Positions 34,467 to 43,167 of a stretch of DNA of 64,000 bases are shown here, piece after piece. The stretch comes from Calditrichia bacterium (GTDB taxonomy: Bacteria; Calditrichota; Calditrichia; RBG-13-44-9; J075). A program made the translations under genes and the position numbers. The notes beneath the pieces were generated by a model, which saw nothing but the letters and a program-made list of their open reading frames with translations, was not told the DNA's origin and made no database searches. Position 1 is the first letter of the stretch; each line of letters starts with the position of its first letter. The stretch is taken from positions 126,001-190,000 of the forward strand of contig JANQQU010000003.1 in the NCBI GenBank assembly GCA_028284905.1. Direction: 5' to 3'.

Positions 34467-35504
34467 ATGCGTTACAAACTATTAGGCCGCAGTGGATTAC
34501 GTGTATCGGAATTGAGCCTTGGCACCATGACCTTCGGGGAGGAATGGGGCTGGGGAGCGGATAAAGCCGAGAGTAAAAAGGTTTTCGACGCTTACGCCAA
34601 TGCCGGCGGCAATTTTATCGATACCGCTAATCGCTACACCGAAGGCACCAGCGAGAAATACGTTGGGGAGTTTATCGCCGCGGATCGCGAACATTTTGTA
34701 CTGGCAACCAAATTTACCCTGTTTACCCGCCATGGCGATGTGAACGGTTCCGGGAATCATCGCAAAAATATGGTGCAGGCGCTGGATGCCAGTTTAAAGC
34801 GCCTCAATACCGATTATATCGATTTATACTGGCTGCATGCCTGGGATTTCACTACGCCGGTGGATGAGGTAATGCGCGCGCTCGATGATATGGTGCGCGC
34901 CGGAAAGGTGCACTATATTGGAATTTCTGACACACCAGCCTGGGTTGTTTCCCGTGCTAATACCATGGCCGAGCTACGGGGCTGGACGCGCTTCGTCGGC
35001 CTGCAAATCGAATACAGCCTTATCGAGCGGACTCCGGAGCGGGATTTACTCCCAATGGCGCGCCAGCTGGATATCGCCGTAACGCCCTGGGCCGCGCTGG
35101 GTGGCGGATTGCTGACCGGCAAATACAGTAGTAAGATGAAGGATGATTCTCCGAAACGGATGAAAGAAGGTAGCCTGCGCCTCAATGACAAAAATATGAA
35201 AATTGCGGATACTGTTATCGAAATTGCTGAAGAGGTTGGCTGTTCTCCTTCTCATGTAGCCATCAATTGGGTGCGGCAGCAGCCCGGCGTGATGGTCCCG
35301 ATCATCGGCGCGCGGAAGCTTGCCCAAATCGAAGATAATCTGCAGGCCCTTGATCATTCGCTTTCTGATGAGCAGCTTCAGAAGCTAAATGCAGTGAGCG
35401 CCATCGAAATGGGATTCCCCCACGATTTTCTTTCCCGGGATAATATTCGCGATATTGTTTTCGGCGGTACTTATGACCAGATAGATAACCATCGGCAGCG
35501 CTAA
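34467..35504 (+). CDS. Aldo/keto reductase
   Basis: A 345-residue NADPH-dependent (beta/alpha)8 reductase. The family start 'MRYKLLGRSGLRVSELSLGTMTFG' is followed by the catalytic tetrad: Asp in 'GGNFIDTANRYTEG', Tyr in the same stretch, Lys in 'FVLATKFTLF' and His in 'DLYWLHAWD'. Cofactor-binding 'PIIGARKLAQIEDNL' is near the C-terminus. The sequence is close to the YdhF/YajO-like group that reduces aldehydes or ketones; the substrate is unknown. 'GGGAG' lies before the ATG. Single gene ended by a terminator. Confidence 0.9.
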   Translation: MRYKLLGRSGLRVSELSLGTMTFGEEWGWGADKAESKKVFDAYANAGGNFIDTANRYTEGTSEKYVGEFIAADREHFVLATKFTLFTRHGDVNGSGNHRKNMVQALDASLKRLNTDYIDLYWLHAWDFTTPVDEVMRALDDMVRAGKVHYIGISDTPAWVVSRANTMAELRGWTRFVGLQIEYSLIERTPERDLLPMARQLDIAVTPWAALGGGLLTGKYSSKMKDDSPKRMKEGSLRLNDKNMKIADTVIEIAEEVGCSPSHVAINWVRQQPGVMVPIIGARKLAQIEDNLQALDHSLSDEQLQKLNAVSAIEMGFPHDFLSRDNIRDIVFGGTYDQIDNHRQR

Positions 35505-35531
35505 CAGTAATTCCCCACCAGAAACATTTCC

Positions 35532-35582
35532 CTTTCCATTTATCCTTTGACAGGTACAGGATAAATGGAAAGACTTCTTTTT
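35532..35582 (+). terminator. Terminator of the aldo/keto reductase gene
   Basis: 15-base perfect arms (35532-35546 'CTTTCCATTTATCCT' and 35558-35572) with an 11-base loop, followed by 'ACTTCTTTTTG'. It lies 28 bases past the stop. Confidence 0.7.
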
Positions 35583-35685
35583 GTCGGTAAAACATTTATA
35601 TTTATGAAGAAAAGAATTTTTGTGTTACAGAAAGACATACTGACTTGAACTTAGCAGCTTTGCAAATTTAAAGGAGCCTGGCGTT

Positions 35686-36561
35686 ATGAAACCGATTCTC
35701 AACTCTCTTTTCTTCTTCGCGATTATTCTCTCTACAGCATTATTCGCCCAGGCGCCTCCGGGAACGGAAATATTCCTGGCGCCAATTTCTCTGAAAGATG
35801 GTCAATTACAGGTGGGTACGGCAAAGAATATTACTGCCCGTGCTGGCTACGATAACCAACCGGCATTTAATGCAGATGCCAGCAGCATCTATTTTACCCG
35901 TATTCCGGACACAACCCAGGCGGACATTTATCGCTATGATATTGCCAGTGGCACCACCGAAGCAGTTATTAATACTGCGGAGAGTGAATTTTCTCCCACG
36001 CCACGGGATAATTTCTTTTCCACGGTGCGGGTAGAGGCCGATGGTACTCAACGGCTTTGGGGATTTGATTTTGATGGGACACAACCCAGCCTGATTCTGA
36101 AAGATGTGCAACCGGTCGGATACCATGCCTGGATTACCTCCGATCATGTAGCACTTTTTGTGCTCGGCCAGCCCCACAAACTCTTTCTGGCAAATACCAG
36201 AACCAGCCGGGCAGATTCCATCACGAACAACATCGGACGCTCAATTCATAAAATTCCCGGAAAAGACGCTGCCAGTTTTACTCAGCCGGCCAGCGACAGT
36301 ACCTGGTGGATTCGTTCTTTGGACATCAGTACTGGGGAAATGACTAACATCGTAGAAACACGTCCGCAAACCCAGGATTATGCCTGGACCTCAGACGGCA
36401 GCATTTTGCTACCGACCGGTAATCAACTCTATTATTTTAAACCCGGCGAAAGTGACAGTTGGCAGTTAATTAAAACTTTTGAGGATCCTGCAGTGAAAGG
36501 GTTGTATCGAATTGCAGTGAGCCCGAAAATGGATTGGGTTGCGTTGGTGGGATCGGAATAA
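35686..36561 (+). CDS. Exported TolB-like PD40 beta-propeller protein
   Basis: A 291-residue protein with signal peptide ('FFFAIILSTALFAQAPP'). Blades of PD40/WD40 type follow: 'DNQPAFNADASSIYFTRIPD', 'AESEFSPTPRDNFFSTVR', 'QDYAWTSDGSILLPTGNQLYYF', 'YRIAVSPKMDWVALVG'. It lacks the Pal-binding N-terminal domain of TolB, so it is a stand-alone periplasmic propeller of unknown partner. 'AAAGGAG' precedes the ATG. Confidence 0.78.
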   Translation: MKPILNSLFFFAIILSTALFAQAPPGTEIFLAPISLKDGQLQVGTAKNITARAGYDNQPAFNADASSIYFTRIPDTTQADIYRYDIASGTTEAVINTAESEFSPTPRDNFFSTVRVEADGTQRLWGFDFDGTQPSLILKDVQPVGYHAWITSDHVALFVLGQPHKLFLANTRTSRADSITNNIGRSIHKIPGKDAASFTQPASDSTWWIRSLDISTGEMTNIVETRPQTQDYAWTSDGSILLPTGNQLYYFKPGESDSWQLIKTFEDPAVKGLYRIAVSPKMDWVALVGSE

Positions 36562-36566
36562 AAGAG

Positions 36567-36658
36567 AGTGGCAGTGATAGTGGCAGTGGAAAAATTTGTC
36601 ATTTTTTAGGCAAAACAAGGGGATTTTTTCCTGTCGAGTGCTACTGCCACTGCCTACC
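36567..36658. repeat. Inverted pair of GTGGCAGT-type repeats
   Basis: 'GTGGCAGTGATAGTGGCAGT' (36567-36586) and its partial inverse 'GCTACTGCCACTGCC' (36640-36654) surround A/T-rich DNA at the convergent junction between the propeller gene and the minus-strand gene ending at 36654; may act as a bidirectional terminator. Confidence 0.5.
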
Positions 36659-37256
36659 GTTTTCCAATACGTTCATGTCCGCCTTTAGTAATTTTGAACA
36701 GATTAAAAACGAATGCCTCATCGAAACCGAGGGCGATATAAATTTTCTTCTTACCGCTGCCGAGAAATCCTTTCCGGGGCAGCAGTTTATAGGAATTACC
36801 TTCGATATAATTGATCAGAAACAGGAGTGGTATAGCGGTTACGAGATAACGACCGACAGCTTCATTTTTTTGATGGATTTTGTATAGTGTGTGAAAGATT
36901 CCCATCTCGCTGTACTGAAAAATCGGATCATACTCATTCCAGGCAGGCCAGTCGGGATCATCCGCATCCCATTGGGGCGAGCCGCTCAGATAAAACTCGA
37001 AGGTTTCCGCTTCCCCCTCAAACAATCCAAAGTAAAGGGCATGGATGTGGCGGGGGACCGGATCCTGCTTGATCGCTTTCACCAGCCACTTTTGAAACTG
37101 GAAATAGGCGGCTTTAATGGGCAAGCTATTTATCTCGTCCAGGGAAAATGTACTATCCAGCAGTTGCACATCGCTTACCAGTCGCTTTTTCATTTCCCCG
37201 ATTTTTACCGGTTGATCAGTCAAGGTTACCAAAAGGTCATAAGATTTGTCGTGCAC
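36654..37256 (-). CDS. Hypothetical protein
   Basis: A 200-residue protein from a GTG start with a weak 'GAGAG' upstream; an ATG 21 codons later is an alternative. The sequence is rich in aromatic residues ('YFQFQKWLVKAI', 'HIHALYFGLFEGEAETFEFYLSGSPQWDADDPDWPAW', 'GIFHTLYKIHQKNEA') without signal peptide. The pattern resembles small alpha/beta proteins of the immunity/SMI1-like kind, but I do not recognise a family. It is followed on the same strand, after 74 bases, by no clear partner; the histidine-kinase gene lies upstream and could be co-transcribed. Confidence 0.55.
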   Translation of the reverse strand: MHDKSYDLLVTLTDQPVKIGEMKKRLVSDVQLLDSTFSLDEINSLPIKAAYFQFQKWLVKAIKQDPVPRHIHALYFGLFEGEAETFEFYLSGSPQWDADDPDWPAWNEYDPIFQYSEMGIFHTLYKIHQKNEAVGRYLVTAIPLLFLINYIEGNSYKLLPRKGFLGSGKKKIYIALGFDEAFVFNLFKITKGGHERIGKR

Positions 37257-37329
37257 AGGTTCTCTCTCAAAATAGTGTTAATTTTCGCATGGAGAATGTA
37301 GTGTATAATTACCATTTTCTTCAAACGGA

Positions 37330-38874
37330 TTATGTTTTTGATAAGGGTAATTTCACAATAAACGTCGTGCCTTCCCCGGCTTTGCTTGTCACTGTTAGCA
37401 TGCCGCCATGTCCCTGTGTTATAATATCGTATGACAGCGATAACCCTAAACCGGTACCAGCCCCGGTCGGTTTGGTGGTAAAAAAAGGTTCGAAAATTTT
37501 TTCCTTTATTTCCTCCGGAATACCGCAGCCATTGTCGCTGATCCGGATCTCAAAAGCATTATCAAGCAATATTGTTTTTACTTTGACTGTCGGTTGATCA
37601 GCACTGTTTGCTTGAGAAAATTTCTCTTCAACCGCGTCGAAGGCATTGTTTAACAAGTTTAACAATACCCGGCCAATCTCCTGTGCTTTTACCACTATTT
37701 CTTTTACCGATTCATCATAGTCGCGCTCAATCTCTACACTAAATCCCGGCTTTGCCGCACGCTTTCCGTGGAATGCCAGATTTACATACTCTTCGACCAG
37801 ATTGTTAATATTCGTAGACTTCCGTGCACTACTGCCGCCGCGGGCATGCTGCATCATTGATCTGACAATAGCATCGGCACGCCGGCCATGTTTGGCAATC
37901 GCAGCTGCGTTTTGTTTTAAATCTGTCAAAATCTCATTGATGTCTTCTTCCCCGGCTTCAATCGCTTCTGCTAATTCCTCAGCAAGTTCTTCACTAAGCA
38001 CAGCAAAGTTATTCACAAAGTTCAAAGGGTTTTTAATCTCGTGAGCGATACCGGCCGTCATTTGTCCCAGGGAAGCCATTTTTTCGTTATGGATAAGTTG
38101 TGCCTGTGCCGCTTTCAATTCTGTCAGTGCGTTTTCAACTTCCCGGGCGCGCATTTCCGCTGCCTTTAAATCCATATAGCGCCGATAGGTCAAACTCAAT
38201 ACAGATGTAAATCTGCGAAAAATTTGCCGGGTTTCTTCGGACAACGCTTCCGCCGTCCAGGCAAAAACAAACCCTTCTTTAAAATAGAAATAGTTACCAT
38301 AGTGGGCGGCATCTTCCGGGAAATCCCGTACGGCAATCTGCGCCTTTAGTACCTGGTAATACGGTTCTATGTCCGTGCCTTTTAATACCGGGTAGTATTC
38401 TTGCTGACTTTCCCAATGGGCAAAAATATTTTCCAACACCGGGTGGCCCAGCTGTTTAACATCGCCAAGAATTTTGAAGGAATCTCCCTGATGAGTGGCA
38501 TTGGTAATCGCCAGGGTCCAGGAGCGCGTTTTTTCATCTATTTCCGCCACGCCACAACGAATTGGCAATACGCCAAGTTTTTTTAACTCTTTAAAAAAGA
38601 CATTCACAGTATCGGATAAATCGTCTGAGCCATGCATGGCCATAGCACGGGCACGCACCTGTTCCAGCGCAGTCTCAATTTGCACTCCGCGCTCCAGTCG
38701 CTTAATTTCTTTTCGTGCCTCTGTCAGGGCTTTCTTCAGATGCTCATCAGTTTCTTTTGTGGGCTTTTTCAATTGTCCATCTTCTGATTTGTTAGAATCC
38801 CAAGACTTGTTGGCTAATGATTTCCCGGAGTAATTCTCAGGCAAATTTTGGTGCCATATTTCCCGGTAACACAT
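37330..38874 (-). CDS. Cytoplasmic sensor histidine kinase
   Basis: A protein of about 514 residues if started at the ATG at 38874; the frame stays open further upstream only through hairpin repeat DNA, so this start is preferred although no ribosome binding site is seen. A coiled stretch ('LKKALTEARKEIKRLERGVQIETALEQVRARAMAM') leads to a GAF-like sensor region (about 90-260). Then follow the HisKA box 'HNEKMASLGQMTAGIAHEIKNPLNF' with the phospho-accepting His, and the ATPase boxes 'LLNLLNNAFDAV' (N), 'ISDNGCGIPEE' (G1), 'FEPFFTTKPTGAGTGLGLSLSYDII' (F/G2). No membrane helices. No response regulator gene is adjacent; the Ser/Thr kinase-TPR gene is upstream. Confidence 0.85.
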   Translation of the reverse strand: MCYREIWHQNLPENYSGKSLANKSWDSNKSEDGQLKKPTKETDEHLKKALTEARKEIKRLERGVQIETALEQVRARAMAMHGSDDLSDTVNVFFKELKKLGVLPIRCGVAEIDEKTRSWTLAITNATHQGDSFKILGDVKQLGHPVLENIFAHWESQQEYYPVLKGTDIEPYYQVLKAQIAVRDFPEDAAHYGNYFYFKEGFVFAWTAEALSEETRQIFRRFTSVLSLTYRRYMDLKAAEMRAREVENALTELKAAQAQLIHNEKMASLGQMTAGIAHEIKNPLNFVNNFAVLSEELAEELAEAIEAGEEDINEILTDLKQNAAAIAKHGRRADAIVRSMMQHARGGSSARKSTNINNLVEEYVNLAFHGKRAAKPGFSVEIERDYDESVKEIVVKAQEIGRVLLNLLNNAFDAVEEKFSQANSADQPTVKVKTILLDNAFEIRISDNGCGIPEEIKEKIFEPFFTTKPTGAGTGLGLSLSYDIITQGHGGMLTVTSKAGEGTTFIVKLPLSKT

Positions 38875-38892
38875 TTTCAGTAATAATTCTGC

Positions 38893-39090
38893 AACCCCTT
38901 CAGGGTTAGTAAAGAGGTGTCTCAACCGAGGGGCGCCCGAAAAGCGCCCCTCGGTTGAGGTCTGTAACGCCTTTGGCGTATTAATACCGCGAAGCCCCAA
39001 AGGGAGAACCGGTTACATGTTTTAACCCAGGGCTGGAGGTCTTTCCAGCCCTGGGTTAAAACAACATAAGAATCTTACCCTGAAGGGGTT
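38893..39090. repeat. Composite of nested perfect hairpins between two signalling genes
   Basis: Outer arms 'AACCCCTTCAGGGT' (38893-38906) and 'ACCCTGAAGGGGTT' (39077-39090) enclose a 16-bp perfect hairpin (38921-38936 with 38944-38959, arm 'CTCAACCGAGGGGCGC'), a small 'ACGCCTTTGGCGT' hairpin (38967-38979), and an 18-bp perfect hairpin (39019-39036 with 39045-39062, arm 'GTTTTAACCCAGGGCTGG'). No gene lies in this 297-base gap. Confidence 0.85.
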
Positions 39091-39171
39091 CCACAAAAGG
39101 TCCCGCAAATTATAAAGAACCTACAAAGATCTTCTCGAACCCAGAAACCTCGGCAAAGGAAGCTTAGTCAG

Positions 39172-41994
39172 CTACAGTGCACTTTCCAGCCGCTGCAAGC
39201 GGACAGTTGCTTCGATAACTTCGGGAATCCCCGCATCACCCTCTCCCCAAAGTTCGAGAAAATGACGATAATGACGAATCGCCTCCTGTGGCCGTCCGGT
39301 GTTCTCGCAAATATCACCCAGCCACCAGTAGCTTTTCGACTGCAGATAAGGCGTTTGATGTAAAGGATCGATGGGCAATAAATGCCATTCGCGGGATTTC
39401 AGGATCGTCTGCTCAGCCAGTGAATATGCACCGGCTTTCCAATAACATTCCGCCAGTATCAGAATAAATGCACCTTTGACATAATCAGGCGAGCGCTCAT
39501 CTTTCAGTAATACGTTTTCAATAAGCGTATTCAACTTTTCACAATTCCCTTTGAGTGCATCAAGAACCACCGGAAGAATATGCTTGCTACGGGTATGGAA
39601 CTTGTCATTTATGGCTGCAATCATTTTTTCTTCGCCAACTCTTGTCAGGTTTATAGCAACCACTTCCCAGAAGAAAGGAACTGTGGTAATATAGTCCGGT
39701 GTTGCATTACGATTTAAATAATCGACTGTCTCGACCAACTGTTCGCGATCATTCAGCACCGTCCCCAGCAAAGTGCATTTATCCAGATATATTTCATAAA
39801 GGGCCGTATTCATTCCTTTTTCAGCGGCCAGGGCAATCCCTTTATCGAGCGTATCTATTGCAGCTTGAAATTTGCCCCTGGCGGTCAGTAAACTGGCGAT
39901 CGCCTTCCGGACATAGGTTGTATCGTGGGAAGAGCGGGCGAATGCAAGTGTTTCTGACAATATATTCTCAGATTGCTGATAATCTTTCTGCATAAATTTT
40001 GCTGTTGCCCGGGCTGTATTTAGCAGTATGTCGTTCGGCGCTGCTTTAAGCGCATCCTCAATTGCAAGGACCATTTTGCTTGTGTCATTCGCAAAATATT
40101 GGGGGCGGGTATAATAGCCGACAACAACCTCTTTATAATGAAAACGGGCACGCTGATTATCCGGATCAAGCTTCAATACTTTCTGAAAATATTTAAAAGA
40201 GATATCCAGCTGCCGGCCATGATAAGCCAGATCACCAATATTGAGCAGCATCTCCTTATCATTCGGATAAATTTTTTCCATTTCCTGCAATGCCAGCACT
40301 GCGGCTCCCATCCCTTGTTCCAGACGAATCTTTTCTGCTCGCAGGCGTAGGCTTTCCTTCTCCGGCATCTGTTCGATGTATTTTAAAGCCTTCTTTAATG
40401 GTGCATCCCAAAGCGTTTCCTGAGACCACCCCATCGCGTAAGCCTTCCGATAATATGCCAGTCCGAAAGTGCTATCCAGTGCAATCGCCTTATCGAAGGC
40501 AGCGATCGCTTCGGGGAATTTCAGTTTATCAAGTAATGCTTCACCCTGAAAATAGCTTTGATAAGCTTCCAGATTGGGCGTGGTTACTTCTGCGACCTGT
40601 TGAGTGGATGCAAGAATTTCAGCTTCGTTTTCCCGCAATTGCTGGCGGGCTTCCGCAGAAAGGCGATCAATAATACCGGGAATCGCTTCCTGTCCTTCAT
40701 CGCGCGCGCTAAGGGTGAAACGGTATTCCCCGCTTTGCGGATCAAGCACTTTTAGATCAATGGAATAGACTTTTCCGAATTTACGAATCGAGGGCAGGAT
40801 TAATGCCTGAATATTGGCATGACGACAAATCTCCCGGCCAAGATTTTCATCGACAACCGTTGCTTCTGCCTGTCCGATTTGCTGAAGTACATCGAACATG
40901 CGGGAGCGGGACATCACCGCTAGTTTGCGGGATTGTTCCAGGGAAGTAATCATCATGCCGGAAAGGGCATCCAGTTCTGTTTCTCCGGTGTGGTTCAGAA
41001 AATCCGCAATGGCCACCGGTATCCGAACATCACCTTCCGGCGGCTTTTCTGTTTCGCGCATTAAGTACAGAGTAACGGCAACGATCGACAGAATCGCGAC
41101 AATGATCGGAAAAACAAGCGATCGACGCGCCGTTACATCCTGATCCTGACGATCTGATTTCTCGACGGTATTTGTTGACGTATTTGATGCCGCTGGATTT
41201 TTCAGATCGGCGAGCAGTTGATCAAAATTGGCATATCGTTCCGCCGGATCCTTGGCCAGGCAGCGATCGATAATTCTCTGCAGCCTGGCAGCATCAGCAA
41301 TTTTTTCCGCTGGTAAGGCGGGATGCGCTTCATTCAGGATACTGTAGATAATCGCCTGACTGTAGGTGTCGCCAAAAGGTAACTGACCGGTAAGCATTTC
41401 ATATAACACAACGCCAAAGGACCAAATATCTGTACGCGCATCGACCGGCTTTCCCTGTGCCTGTTCCGGGGACATGTATGCAGCTGTACCGAGAGTCGAA
41501 CCAATTTCCGTCAGTTGCGGGTTACCCTGCATTTTCGCCAGACCAAAATCCATCACCTTCACTTCACCGCCGCTGGCAATCATGATATTGGCAGATTTTA
41601 TATCACGATGAATAATATTCTTTTCGTGAGCTCTTTTTAAACCGCGGGCGATTTGTTCGGCAATTGTCAGGATATCTTCGCTGGCAAGCGTTGCATCCGC
41701 AATCAGGGCTTTCAACTCCTGCCCTTCGATATACTCCATTACGATAAAGGTCTCATCATCTACGGATTCGATGGCATGGATAGTGGCAATATTCGGATGA
41801 TTCAATGCTGCGGCAGATTGCGCTTCGATCTCGAAGCGTTTGCGGGCATCGGCAGAATTGGCAACTTCTCTGGGGAGGAACTTAATAGCTACCGGCCGTT
41901 TCAGTTTCTCATCTTCCGCCCGGTAAACCACGCCCATCCCACCGCGGCCGAGTTCTTCGACAATCCGGTAATGTAGTATGGTTCTGCCGATCAT
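39172..41994 (-). CDS. Serine/threonine protein kinase - TolB/FlgO-like - TPR protein
   Basis: A 940-residue protein. Residues 8-270 are a Hanks-type kinase ('LGRGGMGVVYRAED', 'VAIKFLP', 'IIHRDIKSANIMI', 'KVMDFGLAK', 'GTAAYMSPEQAQG'). One membrane helix lies near 296-315 ('LVFPIIVAILSIVAVTLYLM'). Residues about 325-455 match the TolB N-terminal/FlgO-type domain ('PVAIADFLNHTGETELDALSGMMITSLEQSRKLAVMSR'), and the remainder is a long TPR array ('AIAAFDKAIALDSTFGLAYYRKAYAMGW', 'DISFKYFQKVLKLDPDNQRARFHY'). This architecture is frequent in Gemmatimonadota, Acidobacteria and Calditrichota. Targets are unknown. No ribosome binding site of note. Confidence 0.9.
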   Translation of the reverse strand: MIGRTILHYRIVEELGRGGMGVVYRAEDEKLKRPVAIKFLPREVANSADARKRFEIEAQSAAALNHPNIATIHAIESVDDETFIVMEYIEGQELKALIADATLASEDILTIAEQIARGLKRAHEKNIIHRDIKSANIMIASGGEVKVMDFGLAKMQGNPQLTEIGSTLGTAAYMSPEQAQGKPVDARTDIWSFGVVLYEMLTGQLPFGDTYSQAIIYSILNEAHPALPAEKIADAARLQRIIDRCLAKDPAERYANFDQLLADLKNPAASNTSTNTVEKSDRQDQDVTARRSLVFPIIVAILSIVAVTLYLMRETEKPPEGDVRIPVAIADFLNHTGETELDALSGMMITSLEQSRKLAVMSRSRMFDVLQQIGQAEATVVDENLGREICRHANIQALILPSIRKFGKVYSIDLKVLDPQSGEYRFTLSARDEGQEAIPGIIDRLSAEARQQLRENEAEILASTQQVAEVTTPNLEAYQSYFQGEALLDKLKFPEAIAAFDKAIALDSTFGLAYYRKAYAMGWSQETLWDAPLKKALKYIEQMPEKESLRLRAEKIRLEQGMGAAVLALQEMEKIYPNDKEMLLNIGDLAYHGRQLDISFKYFQKVLKLDPDNQRARFHYKEVVVGYYTRPQYFANDTSKMVLAIEDALKAAPNDILLNTARATAKFMQKDYQQSENILSETLAFARSSHDTTYVRKAIASLLTARGKFQAAIDTLDKGIALAAEKGMNTALYEIYLDKCTLLGTVLNDREQLVETVDYLNRNATPDYITTVPFFWEVVAINLTRVGEEKMIAAINDKFHTRSKHILPVVLDALKGNCEKLNTLIENVLLKDERSPDYVKGAFILILAECYWKAGAYSLAEQTILKSREWHLLPIDPLHQTPYLQSKSYWWLGDICENTGRPQEAIRHYRHFLELWGEGDAGIPEVIEATVRLQRLESAL

Positions 41995-42091
41995 TCAGAG
42001 CGCCTTTTTCGCTGAGGAATTATTTGCATGATTGGAAAGTTAATATGGCGGCAGCGGATATACAATTCTTAATTAGGCGCGGCAGACGAGA

Positions 42092-42802
42092 TTAATATTT
42101 GATATCATCTTTCCCGACGCTTTGTCCGATATGGCCAACCCGTTTCCCCATCATGTAAAATTCCCCACTACCGGCGGTCATACCGAAGAAGGGCACATTG
42201 GCGACCTGCAATCTTTCATTCTCATCACAGACATGGGGGAGGACTGCAGTGGCGGCAACATTGGCGAGGAAAAGGGTGCGGTCCGGAGGGGCGGGAATGG
42301 TATTGAAGATCTCGCATTCGACATGGATCGGCGATTCTTCAATCGTCGGTGCATCTACCTTGTTCGCTTGTCCACGCGTTAGACCAGTGACTGCGAATTT
42401 ATCCCCGCCTTTCCGGGAGTTCATATCGGCACGATCAAAGGCATCGACCATGGAAGCAACCGGCACGTTGAGCACAAACTGGCCATGTTTTTTTAGCAGC
42501 GCCAGCACGAAGTGAGTTTCGTGCACGCTAATGGCTACCTGCGCTGGATTGATGTTAATAACAAATGTCCAGACCACACTAATTTCCGGCGCATCTTCTG
42601 TTTCGCCATTGACACTTAACAAAATTGCCGGGGCCGGGGGAATCATCGGTCGGGGTTGAGAGAGCAATTTTCTATCCCCAGACGTATTTGGCGCACTCGC
42701 ACCTTTGGCGATTTCAATGCCGCCGAGACCGGCAATGGCCGTCAAAGCTGTTGACTGCTTTAAAAAACTTCTTCGGTTCATTTTTTCCCGGAAATTTTTC
42801 AC
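42092..42802 (-). CDS. Tat-exported flavin reductase-like (FMN-binding split-barrel) protein
   Basis: A 236-residue protein. The start is the GTG at 42802, because 'AAAGGAG' lies five bases before it. The N-terminus contains 'MNRRSFLKQSTALTAIAGLGG', a twin-arginine signal (R-R-x-F-L-K), so the protein is exported folded, presumably with its flavin. The rest ('PAPAILLSVNGETEDAPEISVVWTFVININPAQVAISVHETHFVLALLKKHGQFVLNVP') is the flavoredoxin/NADH:FMN oxidoreductase-like split barrel of about 170 residues. Family members bind FMN and transfer electrons or reduce ferric chelates. Export of this fold is unusual. No partner gene is adjacent; REP-like repeats lie upstream. Confidence 0.8.
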   Translation of the reverse strand: MKNFREKMNRRSFLKQSTALTAIAGLGGIEIAKGASAPNTSGDRKLLSQPRPMIPPAPAILLSVNGETEDAPEISVVWTFVININPAQVAISVHETHFVLALLKKHGQFVLNVPVASMVDAFDRADMNSRKGGDKFAVTGLTRGQANKVDAPTIEESPIHVECEIFNTIPAPPDRTLFLANVAATAVLPHVCDENERLQVANVPFFGMTAGSGEFYMMGKRVGHIGQSVGKDDIKY

Positions 42803-42864
42803 AGTTGCTCCTTTGCCTTGATTGCTAGATTTACATTGCTTTGATTTTATCGTTCCACGAGAGA

Positions 42865-43043
42865 ATATGTCGCCCCCATGGGGCTCAATAGACATTTGGG
42901 TATTTTTTTAGCTATAGATATGTCGTCCCTACGGGACTTATTTTGTATAAAGCTAGACTTTAATCATTTTGAGCGCCCTGTAAGGGCGGAATATTTATAG
43001 CTATTAGAATCTGTTGAGATCTAGCCCTGTAGGGGCGGCATAT
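42865..43043. repeat. Cluster of REP-like palindromic repeats
   Basis: Four units of the family also seen at 8664-8800 and 34089-34443: 'TATGTCGCCCCCATGGGGCT' (42866-42885), 'TATGTCGTCCCTACGGGACT' (42919-42938), 'GCGCCCTGTAAGGGCGGAAT' (42972-42991) and 'AGCCCTGTAGGGGCGGCAT' (43023-43041), the first two opposite in orientation to the last two. They make up most of the 365-base gap 42803-43167. Confidence 0.8.
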
Positions 43044-43118
43044 TCTCTCGTTTACGGAAATGTAAAAGTGTATATAGGCCGATCCAGAATTAAAGGTTTA
43101 ACGCTCACTTACACCTTA

Positions 43119-43153
43119 GATCCGTGAAAATCAGTGGCCATCAGTGGCTATTA
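43119..43153. repeat. Partial GCCACGGAT-family repeat
   Basis: 'GATCCGTGAAAATCAGTGG' followed by 'CCATCAGTGGCTATT'; matches the right arm of the inverted element at 45935-45963. Confidence 0.45.
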
Positions 43154-43167
43154 AAACAAATCTCTTC

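Noticed and set aside
38875-39000. N-terminal extension of the histidine kinase to 39000
   Set aside because: The extra codons lie in the perfect hairpin block and do not resemble protein sequence.
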